Assembly: GCA_947489315.1 (NCBI GenBank)
Contig: CANLCX010000001.1
Span: 437,501-501,500 of the forward strand
DNA from: an uncultured Sphingomonadaceae bacterium
GTDB lineage: Bacteria > Pseudomonadota > Alphaproteobacteria > Sphingomonadales > Sphingomonadaceae
DNA length: 64,000 bases
Direction of reading: 5' to 3'
Shown here: positions 17,615 through 27,766 of the stretch, in pieces
Layout: every line of letters starts with the position of its first letter
Numbering within the stretch: the first letter of the stretch is position 1
Notes under the pieces: generated by a model
What the model saw: only the letters and a program-made list of their open reading frames with translations
What the model was told of the DNA's origin: nothing
The model's database searches: none
Position numbers and translations under genes: made by a program

Positions 17615-18553
17615 ATGAACATTGTCGGGGATATAGAAGCCGGAAATCAGGCTGCGCGCGCGAAATTTTCGTTGCATGGTCCCGAGGAGGATTTTGATCC
17701 CCGGACAACCGCGCATCGCGGCGATCTGGCGGATGTCGCTCTGGCGGGAAAATTGTTCGCACCCCATTATGCGGAGGCCCTGCCGATGCGCTGTTCCGCG
17801 CCCAAGGCGATGATCCGCAAGCAAGGTGGCAAGGATCATGTCGCGGTAACCGAATTGCTGCATGGTGAGGACTTTCATCTGCTGGATGTTGTTGGTGATT
17901 GGGCTTGGGGGTTTTGTGACCATGATGGTTATGTGGGTTATCTCCCCGTGCATGCGCTGCAACATCAGCGCAAGACGGCTCAACCCACCCATTTGGTTTC
18001 AGCGCGAGCAGCGTTGATATTTATCGAGCCTGACGTCAAAGCGGGCGTGATCAAGCGCTTGCCTATGGGCGCGAAATTGGCCTGCGGCGAACCGAGTGAA
18101 TGCGGCAAGTTTTTGAAAACCGGCAAGGGCTACGTCCATATCCGCCATGTTCAGGCAATTGGCGCCAAGCTGGTTTTTGATGGCACAAACAGCAGTGTGG
18201 ATTTTGCAGAGCAGCTGATCGGTGCGCCTTATTTATGGGGTGGTCGCAGCGGCGACGGCCTGGATTGCTCCGGACTGATCCAGATGGTTCTTGGCTTGAC
18301 GGGCCATTCGGCGCCGCGGGATGCCGACCAGCAGTTAAAGGCTGTGGGTTCAGAGATTGCAGCGGATGAAGATTTGAAGCGCGGTGATTTTGTGTTCTTC
18401 CCGGATCATGTCGGGATCATGGCGGATAGCGACCGGATCATTCATGCCAATATCCATTGGATGCGGGTGGCCGTTGAGCCATTGAGTAAAGTTATTGCTC
18501 GTTTCGGTGATGATGTCGAACAACCCGTTCTGGCGCGCAAGCGCCTCAGTTGA
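17615..18553 (+). CDS. NlpC/P60 family (C40) cell-wall hydrolase with SH3-like domains
   Basis: A 312-residue protein with two SH3b-like regions (about residues 55-115 and 120-180) and a C-terminal C40 peptidase domain. The catalytic cysteine is in GRSGDGLDCSGLIQ near residue 218, and the histidine is in FFPDHVGIMADSDRIIHAN near 265. Such enzymes cleave gamma-D-Glu-diaminopimelate bonds in peptidoglycan peptides. No signal peptide is evident; related alphaproteobacterial proteins also lack one and act on recycled muropeptides. argC follows 9 bp later, so they may be co-transcribed. Confidence 0.88.
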   Translation: MNIVGDIEAGNQAARAKFSLHGPEEDFDPRTTAHRGDLADVALAGKLFAPHYAEALPMRCSAPKAMIRKQGGKDHVAVTELLHGEDFHLLDVVGDWAWGFCDHDGYVGYLPVHALQHQRKTAQPTHLVSARAALIFIEPDVKAGVIKRLPMGAKLACGEPSECGKFLKTGKGYVHIRHVQAIGAKLVFDGTNSSVDFAEQLIGAPYLWGGRSGDGLDCSGLIQMVLGLTGHSAPRDADQQLKAVGSEIAADEDLKRGDFVFFPDHVGIMADSDRIIHANIHWMRVAVEPLSKVIARFGDDVEQPVLARKRLS

Positions 18554-18562
18554 CGAACGGCC

Positions 18563-19495
18563 ATGACATATAGCGTTTTCATCGACGGAGCGGCTGGGAC
18601 CACCGGCCTTGAAATTGCCGACCGGCTAGGGTCGCGGCAAGAATTTGATCTTGTCCGGTTGCCCGAGGACAAACGCAAGGATGTCGACGCCCGCCGTGAA
18701 GCGATAAACGACAGCGATTTTGTAATCCTGTGTCTTCCGGATGAGGCTGCCATTGAAGCGGTATCGCTCATCGAGAATGATAAAACGCGGGTCATTGATG
18801 CTTCGTCTGCTCATCGTACGGCGGACAATTGGGTCTTTGGCTTTGCAGAATTTCAGGAGGGGCAACGGGAACGCATTGCTAACGCAAAATTTGTTTCCAA
18901 TCCTGGCTGTTATCCGACGGGTTTCCTGGGTCTAGTCGCGCCACTTATTGCGCGGGGTTTATTGCCGAGTGATTGGCCCTATTCTGTCAACGCGGTGTCG
19001 GGCTACTCCGGTGGCGGCAAAGCGCTGATCGAGCGTTTTGAGCAAGAGCCAGATATCGGATTTCGTAGCTATGGTCTGACGCTAGAGCATAAGCATATGC
19101 CAGAGATGAAGCGCCATGCCGGTCTTAAGCATGACGTTATTTTTGCACCAGCGGTTGTGCGGGCCTATCGGGGCATGATTGTCGAAGTTCCGTTAAATCT
19201 TGAAGCGATGGGTGGCAGTACAAAAGCTAGCGATTTGCTGGATGCGCTGAAGCATCACTATGAAGGTTCACCGATCGTTGGTGTTCACGATGGCGCAGGC
19301 CTTGGCGAATTGTTGTTGAACGAGAATGATGCGGCAACAGACCGGCTGGAACTATACGTTTTTGCCAATGGCAGCGGTGATCAGGTTCGGTTGATTGCAA
19401 AGCTCGACAATCTCGGCAAGGGTGCAGCTGGTAGCACGGTGCAGGATCTAAACATCATGGCGGGTCTGGATGAAACGCTAGGGCTGCGCCTCTAA
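18563..19495 (+). CDS. argC: N-acetyl-gamma-glutamyl-phosphate reductase (short, type 2)
   Basis: Third step of arginine biosynthesis: NADPH-dependent reduction of N-acetylglutamyl-phosphate to the semialdehyde. The 310-residue length and the start MTYSVFIDGAAGTTGLEIADR mark the short ArgC subfamily. The active-site cysteine lies in SNPGCYPTGFLGL, and SGYSGGGKALIE is the conserved substrate-binding region. It sits directly behind the NlpC/P60 gene and converges with lepB, with only 11 bp between the two stops. Confidence 0.94.
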   Translation: MTYSVFIDGAAGTTGLEIADRLGSRQEFDLVRLPEDKRKDVDARREAINDSDFVILCLPDEAAIEAVSLIENDKTRVIDASSAHRTADNWVFGFAEFQEGQRERIANAKFVSNPGCYPTGFLGLVAPLIARGLLPSDWPYSVNAVSGYSGGGKALIERFEQEPDIGFRSYGLTLEHKHMPEMKRHAGLKHDVIFAPAVVRAYRGMIVEVPLNLEAMGGSTKASDLLDALKHHYEGSPIVGVHDGAGLGELLLNENDAATDRLELYVFANGSGDQVRLIAKLDNLGKGAAGSTVQDLNIMAGLDETLGLRL

Positions 19496-19506
19496 AACGG
19501 CTTGCT

Positions 19507-20376
19507 CTATTCGGAAGTGCTGTTCTCGCGATCAGGCCGCAAACTCGTTCCAGCCCGTCCACTGCGGAAAGACGTAAACCAGCTGACCGGATTGAGGCTG
19601 GTAGTGCCATCCAGCGAAAACGTAATAAACTCGGCGCGACCACCAATATTTTCCCAAGGTATGGTGCCGTTCAAACCAAGCGGGCTGCTGACCCGGCTAT
19701 CAGCGGAGAGATCACGATTGTCACCCAATAAATAGACATGCCCTTCTGGTATCGCTACCGGCGCGACATCATCGGTCATTTGCGGCCCGAGATCGATAAT
19801 ATCATAGCTGACCCCATTAGGCAGGGTTTCGCGAACAATTGGCAAGGAACAAATCGCGTTGCCAGTTGCATCAGCGCCACGCAAACCGGGAAATTCAGGG
19901 CTGCCGCAGGGCGCATTGGCATCTATTGGCAATTGCAAATCCGGTTGAGCCTCTTGATCGACAGCCACGCCATTGAGAAAAACCTGACCGCCGCGCAGTT
20001 CGAGTGTGTCGCCGGGCAAACCGATAACCCGTTTGATATAGTCGCTGCTCTGATCTTTCGGCGTCAGGATCACGATGTCGCCGCGCTCTGGCAAAGACCC
20101 GAACAGCCGCCCTTCCATGCGCGGTAAAATATGAAATGTCGGCGAGACCCATGACCAGCCATAGGCATATTTGCTAACGATCAGGCGGTCGCCAACCAGC
20201 AATCCAGGCATCATCGATACGGAGGGAATATAAAAGGGCTTAGCTACCAGGCTATGGAAGGCCAGAACCGCGAGTAGTAAAAGTCCAATGCTCTTAGCTT
20301 CGCCGACCCAATCGGTTTTTTCTTTTTCAGAGTCCTCTGGCTTGATCGCTTGACCATCCGTCTTTTCTAAAGCCAT
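19507..20376 (-). CDS. lepB: Signal peptidase I
   Basis: Cleaves signal peptides from secreted proteins at the periplasmic face. I start at MALEKTDGQAIKP (ATG at 20374-20376). The membrane anchor is SIGLLLLAVLAFHSLVA, the catalytic serine is in PSVSMMPGLLVGDR and the catalytic lysine in SDYIKRVIGLPGD. The GDNRDLSADSR box near the C-terminus is conserved. The 289-residue length is normal. It ends the pyrE-pdxJ-acpS-lepB unit; in many relatives rnc and era follow, but here the next gene is the convergent argC. Confidence 0.94.
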   Translation of the reverse strand: MALEKTDGQAIKPEDSEKEKTDWVGEAKSIGLLLLAVLAFHSLVAKPFYIPSVSMMPGLLVGDRLIVSKYAYGWSWVSPTFHILPRMEGRLFGSLPERGDIVILTPKDQSSDYIKRVIGLPGDTLELRGGQVFLNGVAVDQEAQPDLQLPIDANAPCGSPEFPGLRGADATGNAICSLPIVRETLPNGVSYDIIDLGPQMTDDVAPVAIPEGHVYLLGDNRDLSADSRVSSPLGLNGTIPWENIGGRAEFITFSLDGTTSLNPVSWFTSFRSGRAGTSLRPDRENSTSE

Positions 20377-20410
20377 ATCCTGTTTTCTTCTTCTGTTGTC
20401 GCGCCCGATC

Positions 20411-20821
20411 CTATTGCTGGATCGAGGGTATCGCTTCGATAATGACGAATGCTTGTGCCCATGGATGATCGTCCGTGAGTGTGAGATGAACAATCGCATC
20501 ATATCCCGCCGGAGTCAGAGCGTCGAGCCGTTTTTTGGCGCCGCCCGTAAGGGCCAATGTCGGCGCGCCGCTTTTGGCATTGATGACCCCGATATCCTTC
20601 ATGAACACGCCAGCTTTAAAGCCGGTTCCGACCGCTTTTGAATAAGCTTCTTTGGCGGCGAAGCGTTTCGCATAGGTGCCAGCCTTTGTATAAGGTCTGC
20701 GGGCGGCTTTGGCGCGTTCGACTTCGGTAAAAACGCGCTTTTCAAAACGTTCGCCAAAGCGCTCCAGCGAATTTTGGATGCGCTCAATATTACACAGGTC
20801 AGATCCGAGGCCAATGATCAT
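20411..20821 (-). CDS. acpS: Holo-[acyl-carrier-protein] synthase
   Basis: Transfers 4'-phosphopantetheine from CoA to apo-ACP. The start [16 protein letters not shown] contains the D-x-C/I-x-x-I-E-R metal-binding motif, and the [16 protein letters not shown] segment is the second signature. The 136-residue length fits. I chose the ATG at 20819-20821 rather than the longer frame, because the protein family begins there. It lies 10 bp behind pdxJ and 34 bp before lepB in the same orientation. Confidence 0.94.
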   Translation of the reverse strand: MIIGLGSDLCNIERIQNSLERFGERFEKRVFTEVERAKAARRPYTKAGTYAKRFAAKEAYSKAVGTGFKAGVFMKDIGVINAKSGAPTLALTGGAKKRLDALTPAGYDAIVHLTLTDDHPWAQAFVIIEAIPSIQQ

Positions 20822-20831
20822 CGTCTTATGA

Positions 20832-21566
20832 TCACCTGGCATCATCCATTAGCGCGCGCATTTGCTGGATGCTTCCCGCCAGCCCGCCAAATATCGCTTC
20901 TCCGATCAGGAAATGGCCGATATTTAGTTCGACCAATTGCGGAATTGCGGCAATTGGTACAACATTGTCAAAAGTCAGACCGTGGCCGGCATGCGGTTCA
21001 ATGCCGTTTTTAGCGGCCAGCGCAGCAGCATCGCTAATCCGGCGTAGCTCTTTTTCGCGTTCTGCGCCGCTGATATGGGCATAATGGCCCGTGTGAAATT
21101 CCACCACCGGCGCGCCAAGGTGGATTGCCGCTTCAATCTGTCGCGGGTCAGGTTCGATAAACAGGCTGACCCGAATATTTGCTTCGCGCAACTGTCCGAC
21201 AAAGTCTTTCAGCCGGTTATGCTGGCCCGCTGCATCGAGGCCGCCTTCGGTGGTACGTTCTTCCCGGTTTTCGGGAACAATACAGGCTGCATGCGGTTTA
21301 TGACGAAGGGCAATGTCGAGCATTTCGTCAGTAGCTGCCATTTCAAGATTGAGCGGGATAGAAAGCGTATCCATTAACTCAATCAGGTCGTCATCGCGGA
21401 TATGCCTGCGATCTTCGCGCAAATGGGCGGTTATGCCATCGGCTCCCGCCTCGGCTGCAATTGTTGCTGCCCGAATGGGTTCCGGATGTTCGCCACCGCG
21501 CGCATTACGAATGGTGGCCACATGGTCGATATTGACGCCCAGGCGAAGATGTGATGTTTCATTCAT
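20832..21566 (-). CDS. pdxJ: Pyridoxine 5'-phosphate synthase
   Basis: Last step of DXP-dependent vitamin B6 synthesis, condensing 3-amino-2-oxopropyl phosphate with 1-deoxyxylulose 5-phosphate. The 244-residue TIM-barrel protein starts with [19 protein letters not shown], the family signature, and includes [14 protein letters not shown] and GHGLTFDNV. Its start overlaps the pyrE stop by 4 bp (ATGA), showing translational coupling. Confidence 0.95.
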   Translation of the reverse strand: MNETSHLRLGVNIDHVATIRNARGGEHPEPIRAATIAAEAGADGITAHLREDRRHIRDDDLIELMDTLSIPLNLEMAATDEMLDIALRHKPHAACIVPENREERTTEGGLDAAGQHNRLKDFVGQLREANIRVSLFIEPDPRQIEAAIHLGAPVVEFHTGHYAHISGAEREKELRRISDAAALAAKNGIEPHAGHGLTFDNVVPIAAIPQLVELNIGHFLIGEAIFGGLAGSIQQMRALMDDAR

Positions 21567-22144
21567 ACCTTGCGGCTGCCGGGCTTTGTTGTCGGGATTG
21601 CCGCCAGTTCTGCGGGCACCTCATCATCAGTATAAGAGGGCACTTCGAGCGCGACTAACGGAAAGAACGGGATATCGAAACTGGCTGCTCCGTTCGACCG
21701 ATCAACCAGCGCACCTGCGGCAATAACATCGCCACCCGCCTCGCGAATGGCTTTGATGGCCTCTCGAGAAGATAGGCCGGTGGTGATAACATCTTCCATC
21801 ATCAACACTTTTTGGCCGGGCTCTAAACGGAAACCCCTCCGCAGTTCAAATATACCTTCGGGTCGTTCGAGAAAAATCGCCTCGGTCCCTAATGCTCTCC
21901 CCATTTCGTGGCCAACAATGACGCCACCCATGGCCGGAGAAACAACGATGTCGATGGCGTCACGAATATCGGAGGGCATTTTAGCGACTAGTGCATTTGT
22001 CAGTCTGGCACCACGGACCGGGTCCATAAGCACCCGCGCGCACTGCAGATATTGCGCGCTATGTCGGCCAGATGACAATATGAAATGCCCTTCCAACAAG
22101 GCTTCACTCGCGCGGAATTCCTCCAGTATTTCTTGCTCGGTCAA
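21563..22144 (-). CDS. pyrE: Orotate phosphoribosyltransferase
   Basis: Forms orotidine 5'-phosphate from orotate and PRPP in pyrimidine synthesis. The family N-terminus is best met by a TTG start at 22142-22144 (TEQEILEEFRASEALLEGHF), giving 193 residues. An ATG at 22190-22192 or one at 22277-22279 would add 16 or 45 residues that look unlike the family. The PRPP loop is VLMMEDVITTGLSSREAIKA and the N-terminal FILSSGRHSAQYL is conserved. It is the first gene of the minus-strand unit and divergent from coxB. Confidence 0.9.
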   Translation of the reverse strand: MTEQEILEEFRASEALLEGHFILSSGRHSAQYLQCARVLMDPVRGARLTNALVAKMPSDIRDAIDIVVSPAMGGVIVGHEMGRALGTEAIFLERPEGIFELRRGFRLEPGQKVLMMEDVITTGLSSREAIKAIREAGGDVIAAGALVDRSNGAASFDIPFFPLVALEVPSYTDDEVPAELAAIPTTKPGSRKV

Positions 22145-22397
22145 TATTTTTAATCCGTCTTTGTTGCTTCTGAATCTATGAAATGGGTCCATCTTGGTTT
22201 TAATGAAAGCCCAAAAACTTAAAAAATATGCGTAGAGTAGCTTGAGGCTTGCGACAACCCTGCTTATAAGCCGCTCCAAACGGGATGTTTCAGGTTGATC
22301 GGGTCGCTGTCCAAATGGGCATATTTACCAGAATAGCTTGCCGGTCTATGGGCTGAAAACGACCGAAAATTAGGGCTTAGATAAGGTTGAGCAAGTA

Positions 22398-23441
22398 ATG
22401 ACTCATTATGTGAAAGCATGGATTTTGGCGCTAGGCCTGATTCTCACGCCAGTGGCGGCAATGGCACAAGATGCCTTGCCAGCAGCACCGGGAGCGGAAG
22501 CAGCGCCTGCTGCGGCTAGCGGCGATGCAGAAGCTCCGGCGACAGAAGCGGCACCAACCTCTGGCCTTGATCCAGCGCTTTATACGCCGATGAAACCGAC
22601 AGAAGGTGTCGGAATGCCGGTTGACAAGGGTATCGATTTTCAGCCACAGGTCAGTGCGACCGGCAAGGAAGCAAAATGGATTAATAATGTCATATTATTG
22701 CCGATTATGGCCGTAATTTGCCTGTTCGTCCTGCTGCTGCTCTTCATCGTGATGATTAAGTTTCGGCGCGGTGCCAATCCAGAGCCATCAAAAACAACGC
22801 ATAACACTTTCATTGAAATTATATGGACGGTGATACCTGTCCTGATTTTGCTGGTTATTGCTGTTCCATCTATAAGTCTGCTTGCTAAGCAGTTTGAGCC
22901 AGCCCCAGAAGATGCGCTCACGGTTAAAGTGACGGGCTATCAATGGTATTGGGGTTATAACTATCCCGATAATGGCGATTTTGAAATCATTTCCAATATG
23001 CTTCCGGAAGACGAAGCCAAGGCGCGTGGAGAGCCTTTCCAGCTCGCGGCCGATAACCGGATGGTTATTCCCGTCGGAAAGCCAGTCAAAATGCTCATTA
23101 CTGGCGCGGATGTTATTCACAGCTTTGCCATACCAGCGGCATGGTTCAAGCTAGACGCCGTTCCCGGTCGGATTAACGAGAAGGTTCTGCAAATCGACGA
23201 AGTTGGGGTTTATTATGGCCAATGTTCAGAGCTTTGCGGTGCCCGGCATGGTTTCATGCCGATTACGGTAGAGGTGCTGCCAGAAGACAAGTTTAACGAC
23301 TGGGTGCTTGCCAATGGCGGAACCATAAAAGGCGCCGAGGCTGTCGAATCCGAAGACGATGATGGTGCAGCTGAAGAAACCGCATCTGAAGACACGACAA
23401 CAGAAGGCGAGCCTGCAGATGCAGCCGCCGCTGCGAACTAA
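22398..23441 (+). CDS. coxB: Cytochrome c oxidase subunit II
   Basis: Carries the CuA centre that receives electrons from cytochrome c. A signal peptide (residues 1-24, ending AMAQ) is followed by an Ala/Pro-rich linker, two transmembrane helices (about 97-120 and 140-162) and the periplasmic cupredoxin domain. The CuA ligands are in [12 protein letters not shown] and [14 protein letters not shown]. The acidic, alanine-rich C-terminal tail (about 35 residues, [17 protein letters not shown]) is an unconserved extension. It is first of the aa3-oxidase operon and lies 14 bp before coxA. Confidence 0.96.
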   Translation: MTHYVKAWILALGLILTPVAAMAQDALPAAPGAEAAPAAASGDAEAPATEAAPTSGLDPALYTPMKPTEGVGMPVDKGIDFQPQVSATGKEAKWINNVILLPIMAVICLFVLLLLFIVMIKFRRGANPEPSKTTHNTFIEIIWTVIPVLILLVIAVPSISLLAKQFEPAPEDALTVKVTGYQWYWGYNYPDNGDFEIISNMLPEDEAKARGEPFQLAADNRMVIPVGKPVKMLITGADVIHSFAIPAAWFKLDAVPGRINEKVLQIDEVGVYYGQCSELCGARHGFMPITVEVLPEDKFNDWVLANGGTIKGAEAVESEDDDGAAEETASEDTTTEGEPADAAAAAN

Positions 23442-23455
23442 GGGATACGCAAGCG

Positions 23456-25108
23456 ATGACAACTATTGCAGCAGACGGCCAGATTTTGGATGATCATGCA
23501 CATGATGCAGATCATAAACCGGCCTTTTTCCAGCGTTGGTTCATGTCGACCAACCATAAAGATATCGGTACGCTTTATCTAATCTTCGCCATTATCGCCG
23601 GTATCATCGGTGGTGCGATTTCTGGTATGATGCGGATGGAGCTCGCTGAGCCTGGTATCCAGTACCTTACAAGCTGGGTGGGTGCAGGTGCTTCGGCTGA
23701 CGAAGCCCTTCACCTTTGGAACGTCCTGATCACGGCCCACGGTCTCATCATGGTTTTCTTCATGGTTATGCCAGCGATGATCGGCGGTTTTGGTAACTGG
23801 TTTGTGCCGTTGATGATCGGTGCGCCGGATATGGCCTTCCCGCGGATGAACAATATCAGCTTCTGGCTGCTTGTTCCGGCATTCTTGTTGCTTCTTGGCT
23901 CAACCTTCGTTCCGGGTGGTACTGGCAACGGTGCTGGCACCGGTTGGACCGTTTATGCGCCGCTATCGACCAGTGGTTCGGTTGGTCCTGCTGTGGATAT
24001 GGCGATCCTGTCGCTCCATCTGGCTGGTGCGAGCTCGATTTTGGGTGCTGTGAACTTTATTACGACCATTCTGAATATGCGTGCGCCGGGTATGACCCTG
24101 CACAAAATGCCGCTCTTCGTTTGGTCCGTTCTGGTGACAGCTTTCTTGCTACTACTCGCGCTGCCTGTATTGGCTGCGGCTATCACGATGTTGCTCACAG
24201 ATCGTAACTTTGGGACAACGTTCTTTGATGCTGCTGGTGGCGGTGATCCGGTATTATACCAGCATCTGTTCTGGTTCTTCGGCCACCCTGAAGTCTACAT
24301 CATGATCTTGCCCGGTTTCGGCATGGTCAGCCACATTATCTCTACCTTCTCGCGTAAGCCGATCTTCGGTTATCTCGGTATGGCTTATGCCATGGTAGCA
24401 ATTGGCGTGGTCGGCTTTGTTGTTTGGGCGCACCACATGTTCACCACCGGCATGTCGGTTAATGTGAAAATGTACTTTACCGCTGCAACTATGGTGATCG
24501 CGGTGCCTACGGGTATCAAGATCTTCTCGTGGATTGCGACCATGTGGGGCGGTTCGATGTCTTTCAAAACACCTATGGTTTGGGCATTGGGCTTCATCTT
24601 CATGTTCACCGTTGGCGGCGTAACCGGCGTTGTGCTGGCTAACGGCGGTATCGATGATAACCTTCATGACACCTATTATGTGGTTGCTCACTTCCACTAT
24701 GTGTTGTCGCTGGGTGCGGTCTTCTCGATCTTTGCCGGCTTCTACTACTGGTTCCCGAAAATGTCGGGTCGCCATTATAACGAGCTGCTTGGCCAGCTGC
24801 ATTTCTGGATTTTCTTCATCGGCGTGAACGTTTTGTTCTTCCCCATGCACTTCTTGGGTAACCAGAGCATGCCGCGTCGCTATCCCGATTATCCTGAGCA
24901 ATTTGCTTATTGGAATGAGATTGCATCCATCGGTTATGTCATCATGGCTGTTGGGGTGCTGATCTTCTTCGTCAACATTGCTTGGTCGATGGTTGCTGGC
25001 CGTAAGGCTGAAGGAAATTACTGGGGCGAAGGAGCGACGACGCTGGAATGGACTTTGTCCAGCCCGCCGCCATTCCATCAGTTCGAGACGCTGCCTCAGA
25101 TTAAGTAA
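23456..25108 (+). CDS. coxA: Cytochrome c oxidase subunit I
   Basis: The catalytic 12-helix subunit with heme a, heme a3 and CuB. The 550-residue protein has the signature [17 protein letters not shown], with the Cu-linked His-Tyr pair. [17 protein letters not shown] supplies the heme ligands, [10 protein letters not shown] the CuB histidines, and [16 protein letters not shown] the first heme-a histidine. These mark an A-type proton-pumping oxidase. Codon use is more optimised than in neighbours, as expected for an abundant protein. The gene is followed by a 91-bp gap with a perfect inverted repeat before ctaB. Confidence 0.97.
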   Translation: MTTIAADGQILDDHAHDADHKPAFFQRWFMSTNHKDIGTLYLIFAIIAGIIGGAISGMMRMELAEPGIQYLTSWVGAGASADEALHLWNVLITAHGLIMVFFMVMPAMIGGFGNWFVPLMIGAPDMAFPRMNNISFWLLVPAFLLLLGSTFVPGGTGNGAGTGWTVYAPLSTSGSVGPAVDMAILSLHLAGASSILGAVNFITTILNMRAPGMTLHKMPLFVWSVLVTAFLLLLALPVLAAAITMLLTDRNFGTTFFDAAGGGDPVLYQHLFWFFGHPEVYIMILPGFGMVSHIISTFSRKPIFGYLGMAYAMVAIGVVGFVVWAHHMFTTGMSVNVKMYFTAATMVIAVPTGIKIFSWIATMWGGSMSFKTPMVWALGFIFMFTVGGVTGVVLANGGIDDNLHDTYYVVAHFHYVLSLGAVFSIFAGFYYWFPKMSGRHYNELLGQLHFWIFFIGVNVLFFPMHFLGNQSMPRRYPDYPEQFAYWNEIASIGYVIMAVGVLIFFVNIAWSMVAGRKAEGNYWGEGATTLEWTLSSPPPFHQFETLPQIK

Positions 25109-25130
25109 TCGAGGTAAAATTCCAAAATCA

Positions 25131-25164
25131 GTCTGCCCGGTGACCCGATTGTTGCTGGGCAGAC
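25131..25164 (+). repeat. Inverted repeat in the coxA-ctaB gap
   Basis: GTCTGCCC at 25131-25138 pairs perfectly with GGGCAGAC at 25157-25164 around an 18-base loop. There is no following T-tract, so it is more likely an RNA-processing or stabilising hairpin that sets structural gene levels above assembly gene levels than a terminator. Confidence 0.5.
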
Positions 25165-25199
25165 AGCCACAATGACGACTTGAGATATTTGATACAGAT

Positions 25200-26105
25200 A
25201 TGACAATCGCTTCGACATCATCCCATAAACTGGCCAGCGCGCAGGACCTGTTTGCGCTCACCAAGCCGCGTGTGATGTCACTGGTCATCTTTACGGCAAT
25301 TTGTGGTTTGCTCGCAGCTCCAGGGTCAATCCATCCGGTGATTGGTTTTACTGCGATATTAGCGATTAGTCTGGGTGCAGGCGCTTCAGCAGCTCTCAAC
25401 CAATGGTATGAGCATGATATTGATGCGGTGATGAAACGTACCGCCAACCGTCCGCTGCCTGCTGGCCGGATGGATCGCGAAACCGCTTTGCATTTCGGTG
25501 TCGGACTGTCGGTTTTCTCGGTCTTGCTGATGGGCGTCGCAGTTAACTGGTTGAGCGCGGCGATATTGGCGTTTTCAATCTTCTTCTATGCTGTCGTTTA
25601 CACGATCTGGCTGAAACGCAGCACACCGCAAAATATCGTTATCGGCGGCGCTGCAGGTGCTTTCCCACCGATAATCGGCTGGGCGGCGGTAACCGGCGAT
25701 GTCACGATCATGCCGATCTTGCTTTTCGCTATCATATTCTTCTGGACACCACCCCATTTCTGGGCGCTCGCGCTGTTTGTGAACAGCGACTATTCTAAAG
25801 CGGGTATACCGATGATGCCGGTCGTCGCTGGCCGACAATCCACCCGGCGGCAGATTGCCTTATATAGCCTGATTTTAGCCGTTTGTGCGATTGCGCCCTT
25901 TGCCATGGGCATGACCGGAGCGATATATGGTGTAACAGCAATTGTTCTGAGCTTGGCCTTCACCTTCCTCTCCTTCCGCGTGGGCCTAAGCAAAACGGAA
26001 AATCCTGCAGCCATGAAGGCTGAGAAACATCTCTTCACCTTTTCCATCGTTTATCTGTTCGGATTATTCGGGGCACTGGTTGCAGATCGGCTGATATTAG
26101 CATGA
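25200..26105 (+). CDS. ctaB: Protoheme IX farnesyltransferase (heme O synthase)
   Basis: Converts heme B to heme O, the first step of heme A synthesis for the oxidase encoded here. The 301-residue UbiA-type membrane protein has about 8-9 helices. The prenyl-diphosphate sites are [21 protein letters not shown] and [17 protein letters not shown], and the N-terminal [14 protein letters not shown] is also typical. Its stop overlaps the start of the following small ORF by 4 bp. Confidence 0.96.
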   Translation: MTIASTSSHKLASAQDLFALTKPRVMSLVIFTAICGLLAAPGSIHPVIGFTAILAISLGAGASAALNQWYEHDIDAVMKRTANRPLPAGRMDRETALHFGVGLSVFSVLLMGVAVNWLSAAILAFSIFFYAVVYTIWLKRSTPQNIVIGGAAGAFPPIIGWAAVTGDVTIMPILLFAIIFFWTPPHFWALALFVNSDYSKAGIPMMPVVAGRQSTRRQIALYSLILAVCAIAPFAMGMTGAIYGVTAIVLSLAFTFLSFRVGLSKTENPAAMKAEKHLFTFSIVYLFGLFGALVADRLILA

Positions 26106-26266
26106 GTGATATCGACACCAACAAAACGACCATGTCTCCTGAAGAGCAAAAAGCCTATCAAGCGAAGCAAAAGCACCGTGCTGCGATCATGGCCGGGTTG
26201 CTCTTTTTCCTCGTCGTGTTATTTTACCTCATAACCTTCGTTAAAATAAATGGTGCGGTATCATGA
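26102..26266 (+). CDS. Small CoxF-like single-helix membrane protein
   Basis: A 54-residue ORF lies between ctaB and ctaG, overlapping both neighbours by 4 bp (ATGA at each junction). The polar N-terminus ([15 protein letters not shown]) precedes one hydrophobic helix, [20 protein letters not shown]. Similar small proteins sit at this place in alphaproteobacterial cta operons (often called CoxF or hypothetical) and probably assist oxidase assembly or CtaG. The double translational coupling is direct evidence that it is a real gene; the function is inferred from position. Confidence 0.83.
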   Translation: MSDIDTNKTTMSPEEQKAYQAKQKHRAAIMAGLLFFLVVLFYLITFVKINGAVS

Positions 26267-26853
26267 GCCATGCACAGGCCAGAGATTTATCGAGCAAGAA
26301 CCGCCGTAGCGCGATGATGGCGGGAGCGATGGGCCTTGCTATGCTTGGTATGGGCTATGCGGCTGTACCGCTTTACGAAATTTTTTGTCGTGTCACTGGA
26401 TATGGCGGAACTACGCAGCGAGTGGGCGAAGCGCAAGCCGCCACGGTACAGGCCACAACACGCGTTATGTCCGTACGATTTGACTCCAATGTTAATTCCG
26501 CTTTGCCATGGGCATTCAAACCAGAGCAGGCCGTAGACCGTGTCAGCATCGGCGCGCGCGACATGGCTATTTATATCGCAACCAACAAATCGGATCAGCC
26601 GGTCGTTGGTACCGCGACATTTAATGTCACTCCTTTGCAAGCCGGTAAATATTTTCATAAAGTACAGTGCTTCTGCTTTACAGAGCAGCTTTTGAAGCCA
26701 GGGCAAACGATGCGAATGCCAGTGCTTTATTATGTTGACCCCGCGATCCTGGAAGACCCAGAAACACGCGATATCGAAGAGATCACATTGAGCTACACAT
26801 TTTATCGCTCCAAAGACGGCATTGCGGTAGACCCCGCAAATAGCGATAGCTAA
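26263..26853 (+). CDS. ctaG: Cytochrome c oxidase assembly protein CtaG/Cox11
   Basis: Delivers copper to the CuB site of subunit I. A single membrane anchor (residues 12-32, SAMMAGAMGLAMLGMGYAAVPLY) precedes the periplasmic beta domain. VPLYEIFCRVTGYGG and the copper-binding KVQCFCFTEQLLKPG (Cys-x-Cys) are the Cox11 hallmarks. The 196-residue length is normal. It overlaps the small CoxF-like ORF and is followed by coxC. Confidence 0.95.
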   Translation: MSHAQARDLSSKNRRSAMMAGAMGLAMLGMGYAAVPLYEIFCRVTGYGGTTQRVGEAQAATVQATTRVMSVRFDSNVNSALPWAFKPEQAVDRVSIGARDMAIYIATNKSDQPVVGTATFNVTPLQAGKYFHKVQCFCFTEQLLKPGQTMRMPVLYYVDPAILEDPETRDIEEITLSYTFYRSKDGIAVDPANSDS

Positions 26854-26887
26854 GAACAGTAACGAATAACGTTTGGGGAATTACACC

Positions 26888-27757
26888 ATGGCTGGAGCCA
26901 AGAACCACGATTATCATATTTTGCCGCCAGATATTTGGCCATTTTTTGGCGCCTTTTCTGCGCTTACCTTGGCATTCGGTGGTGTTATGTGGTTGCACCC
27001 CGATGTCTTCGGATCATTTGGTCCGCTGGTATTCGCAATTGGCGTTGCGACTGTTGCCCTGACTTTCTATGCATGGTGGGCGAATGTGATCAAAGAGGCG
27101 CATGCCGGCGATCATACACCGGTTGTACAATTACATCTGCGCTACGGTATGATCCTGTTCATTGCTTCAGAAGTGATGTTCTTTGTCGGTTGGTTTTGGG
27201 CTTGGTTTGATTATTCCTTATTCCCACAACCACTAGATTTTGCGGACGGTATTGCGACCAATATGATTGGGCAAGAAGGAGCGGAAGCGCTTCTGCAATG
27301 GCCACCAAAGGGCATTGAGGTTTTGAATGCGTTTGAGCTTCCCCTGCTGAATACTCTAATTCTTCTCTGTTCCGGTACAACGGTTACATGGGCGCATCAT
27401 TCGTTGATCCATGGTAACCGCAAAGGCCTGATTACAGGCCTGTGGTTGACGATCATTCTTGGCGTGGTGTTTAGCGCCATCCAGGCTTATGAGTATAGCA
27501 TCGCTCCATTCCCGTTCGCTGGAATCAACTATAGCAGTGCGTTTTACATGGCGACCGGCTTCCATGGTTTCCACGTTCTCGTCGGCACGATATTCCTGAT
27601 TGTTTGTCTGGCTCGCGCCTATAAAGGCCATTTCACACCGAAGCAGCATTTTGGATTTGAAGCCGCTGCTTGGTATTGGCATTTTGTCGATGTGGTGTGG
27701 TTATTCCTGTTCCTTGCTGTTTATGTATGGGGCGGCTGGGGTGCGCCGGTTCATTAG
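26888..27757 (+). CDS. coxC: Cytochrome c oxidase subunit III
   Basis: A 289-residue, 7-helix subunit that stabilises subunit I. The start is ATG 26888 (MAGAKNHDYHILPPDIWPFF), with GGGGA at 26875-26879. Conserved segments include MILFIASEVMFFVGWFWAWF, HHSLIHGNRKG and the C-terminal FEAAAWYWHFVDVVWLFLF. It lies 34 bp behind ctaG and 9 bp before the DUF983 gene. Confidence 0.96.
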   Translation: MAGAKNHDYHILPPDIWPFFGAFSALTLAFGGVMWLHPDVFGSFGPLVFAIGVATVALTFYAWWANVIKEAHAGDHTPVVQLHLRYGMILFIASEVMFFVGWFWAWFDYSLFPQPLDFADGIATNMIGQEGAEALLQWPPKGIEVLNAFELPLLNTLILLCSGTTVTWAHHSLIHGNRKGLITGLWLTIILGVVFSAIQAYEYSIAPFPFAGINYSSAFYMATGFHGFHVLVGTIFLIVCLARAYKGHFTPKQHFGFEAAAWYWHFVDVVWLFLFLAVYVWGGWGAPVH

Positions 27758-27766
27758 GACAAACTA

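Noticed and set aside
24254-25447. 397-codon open frame on the minus strand
   Set aside because: It is antisense to coxA and the start of ctaB, whose products are certain. High conservation and codon bias of coxA create the open antisense frame.
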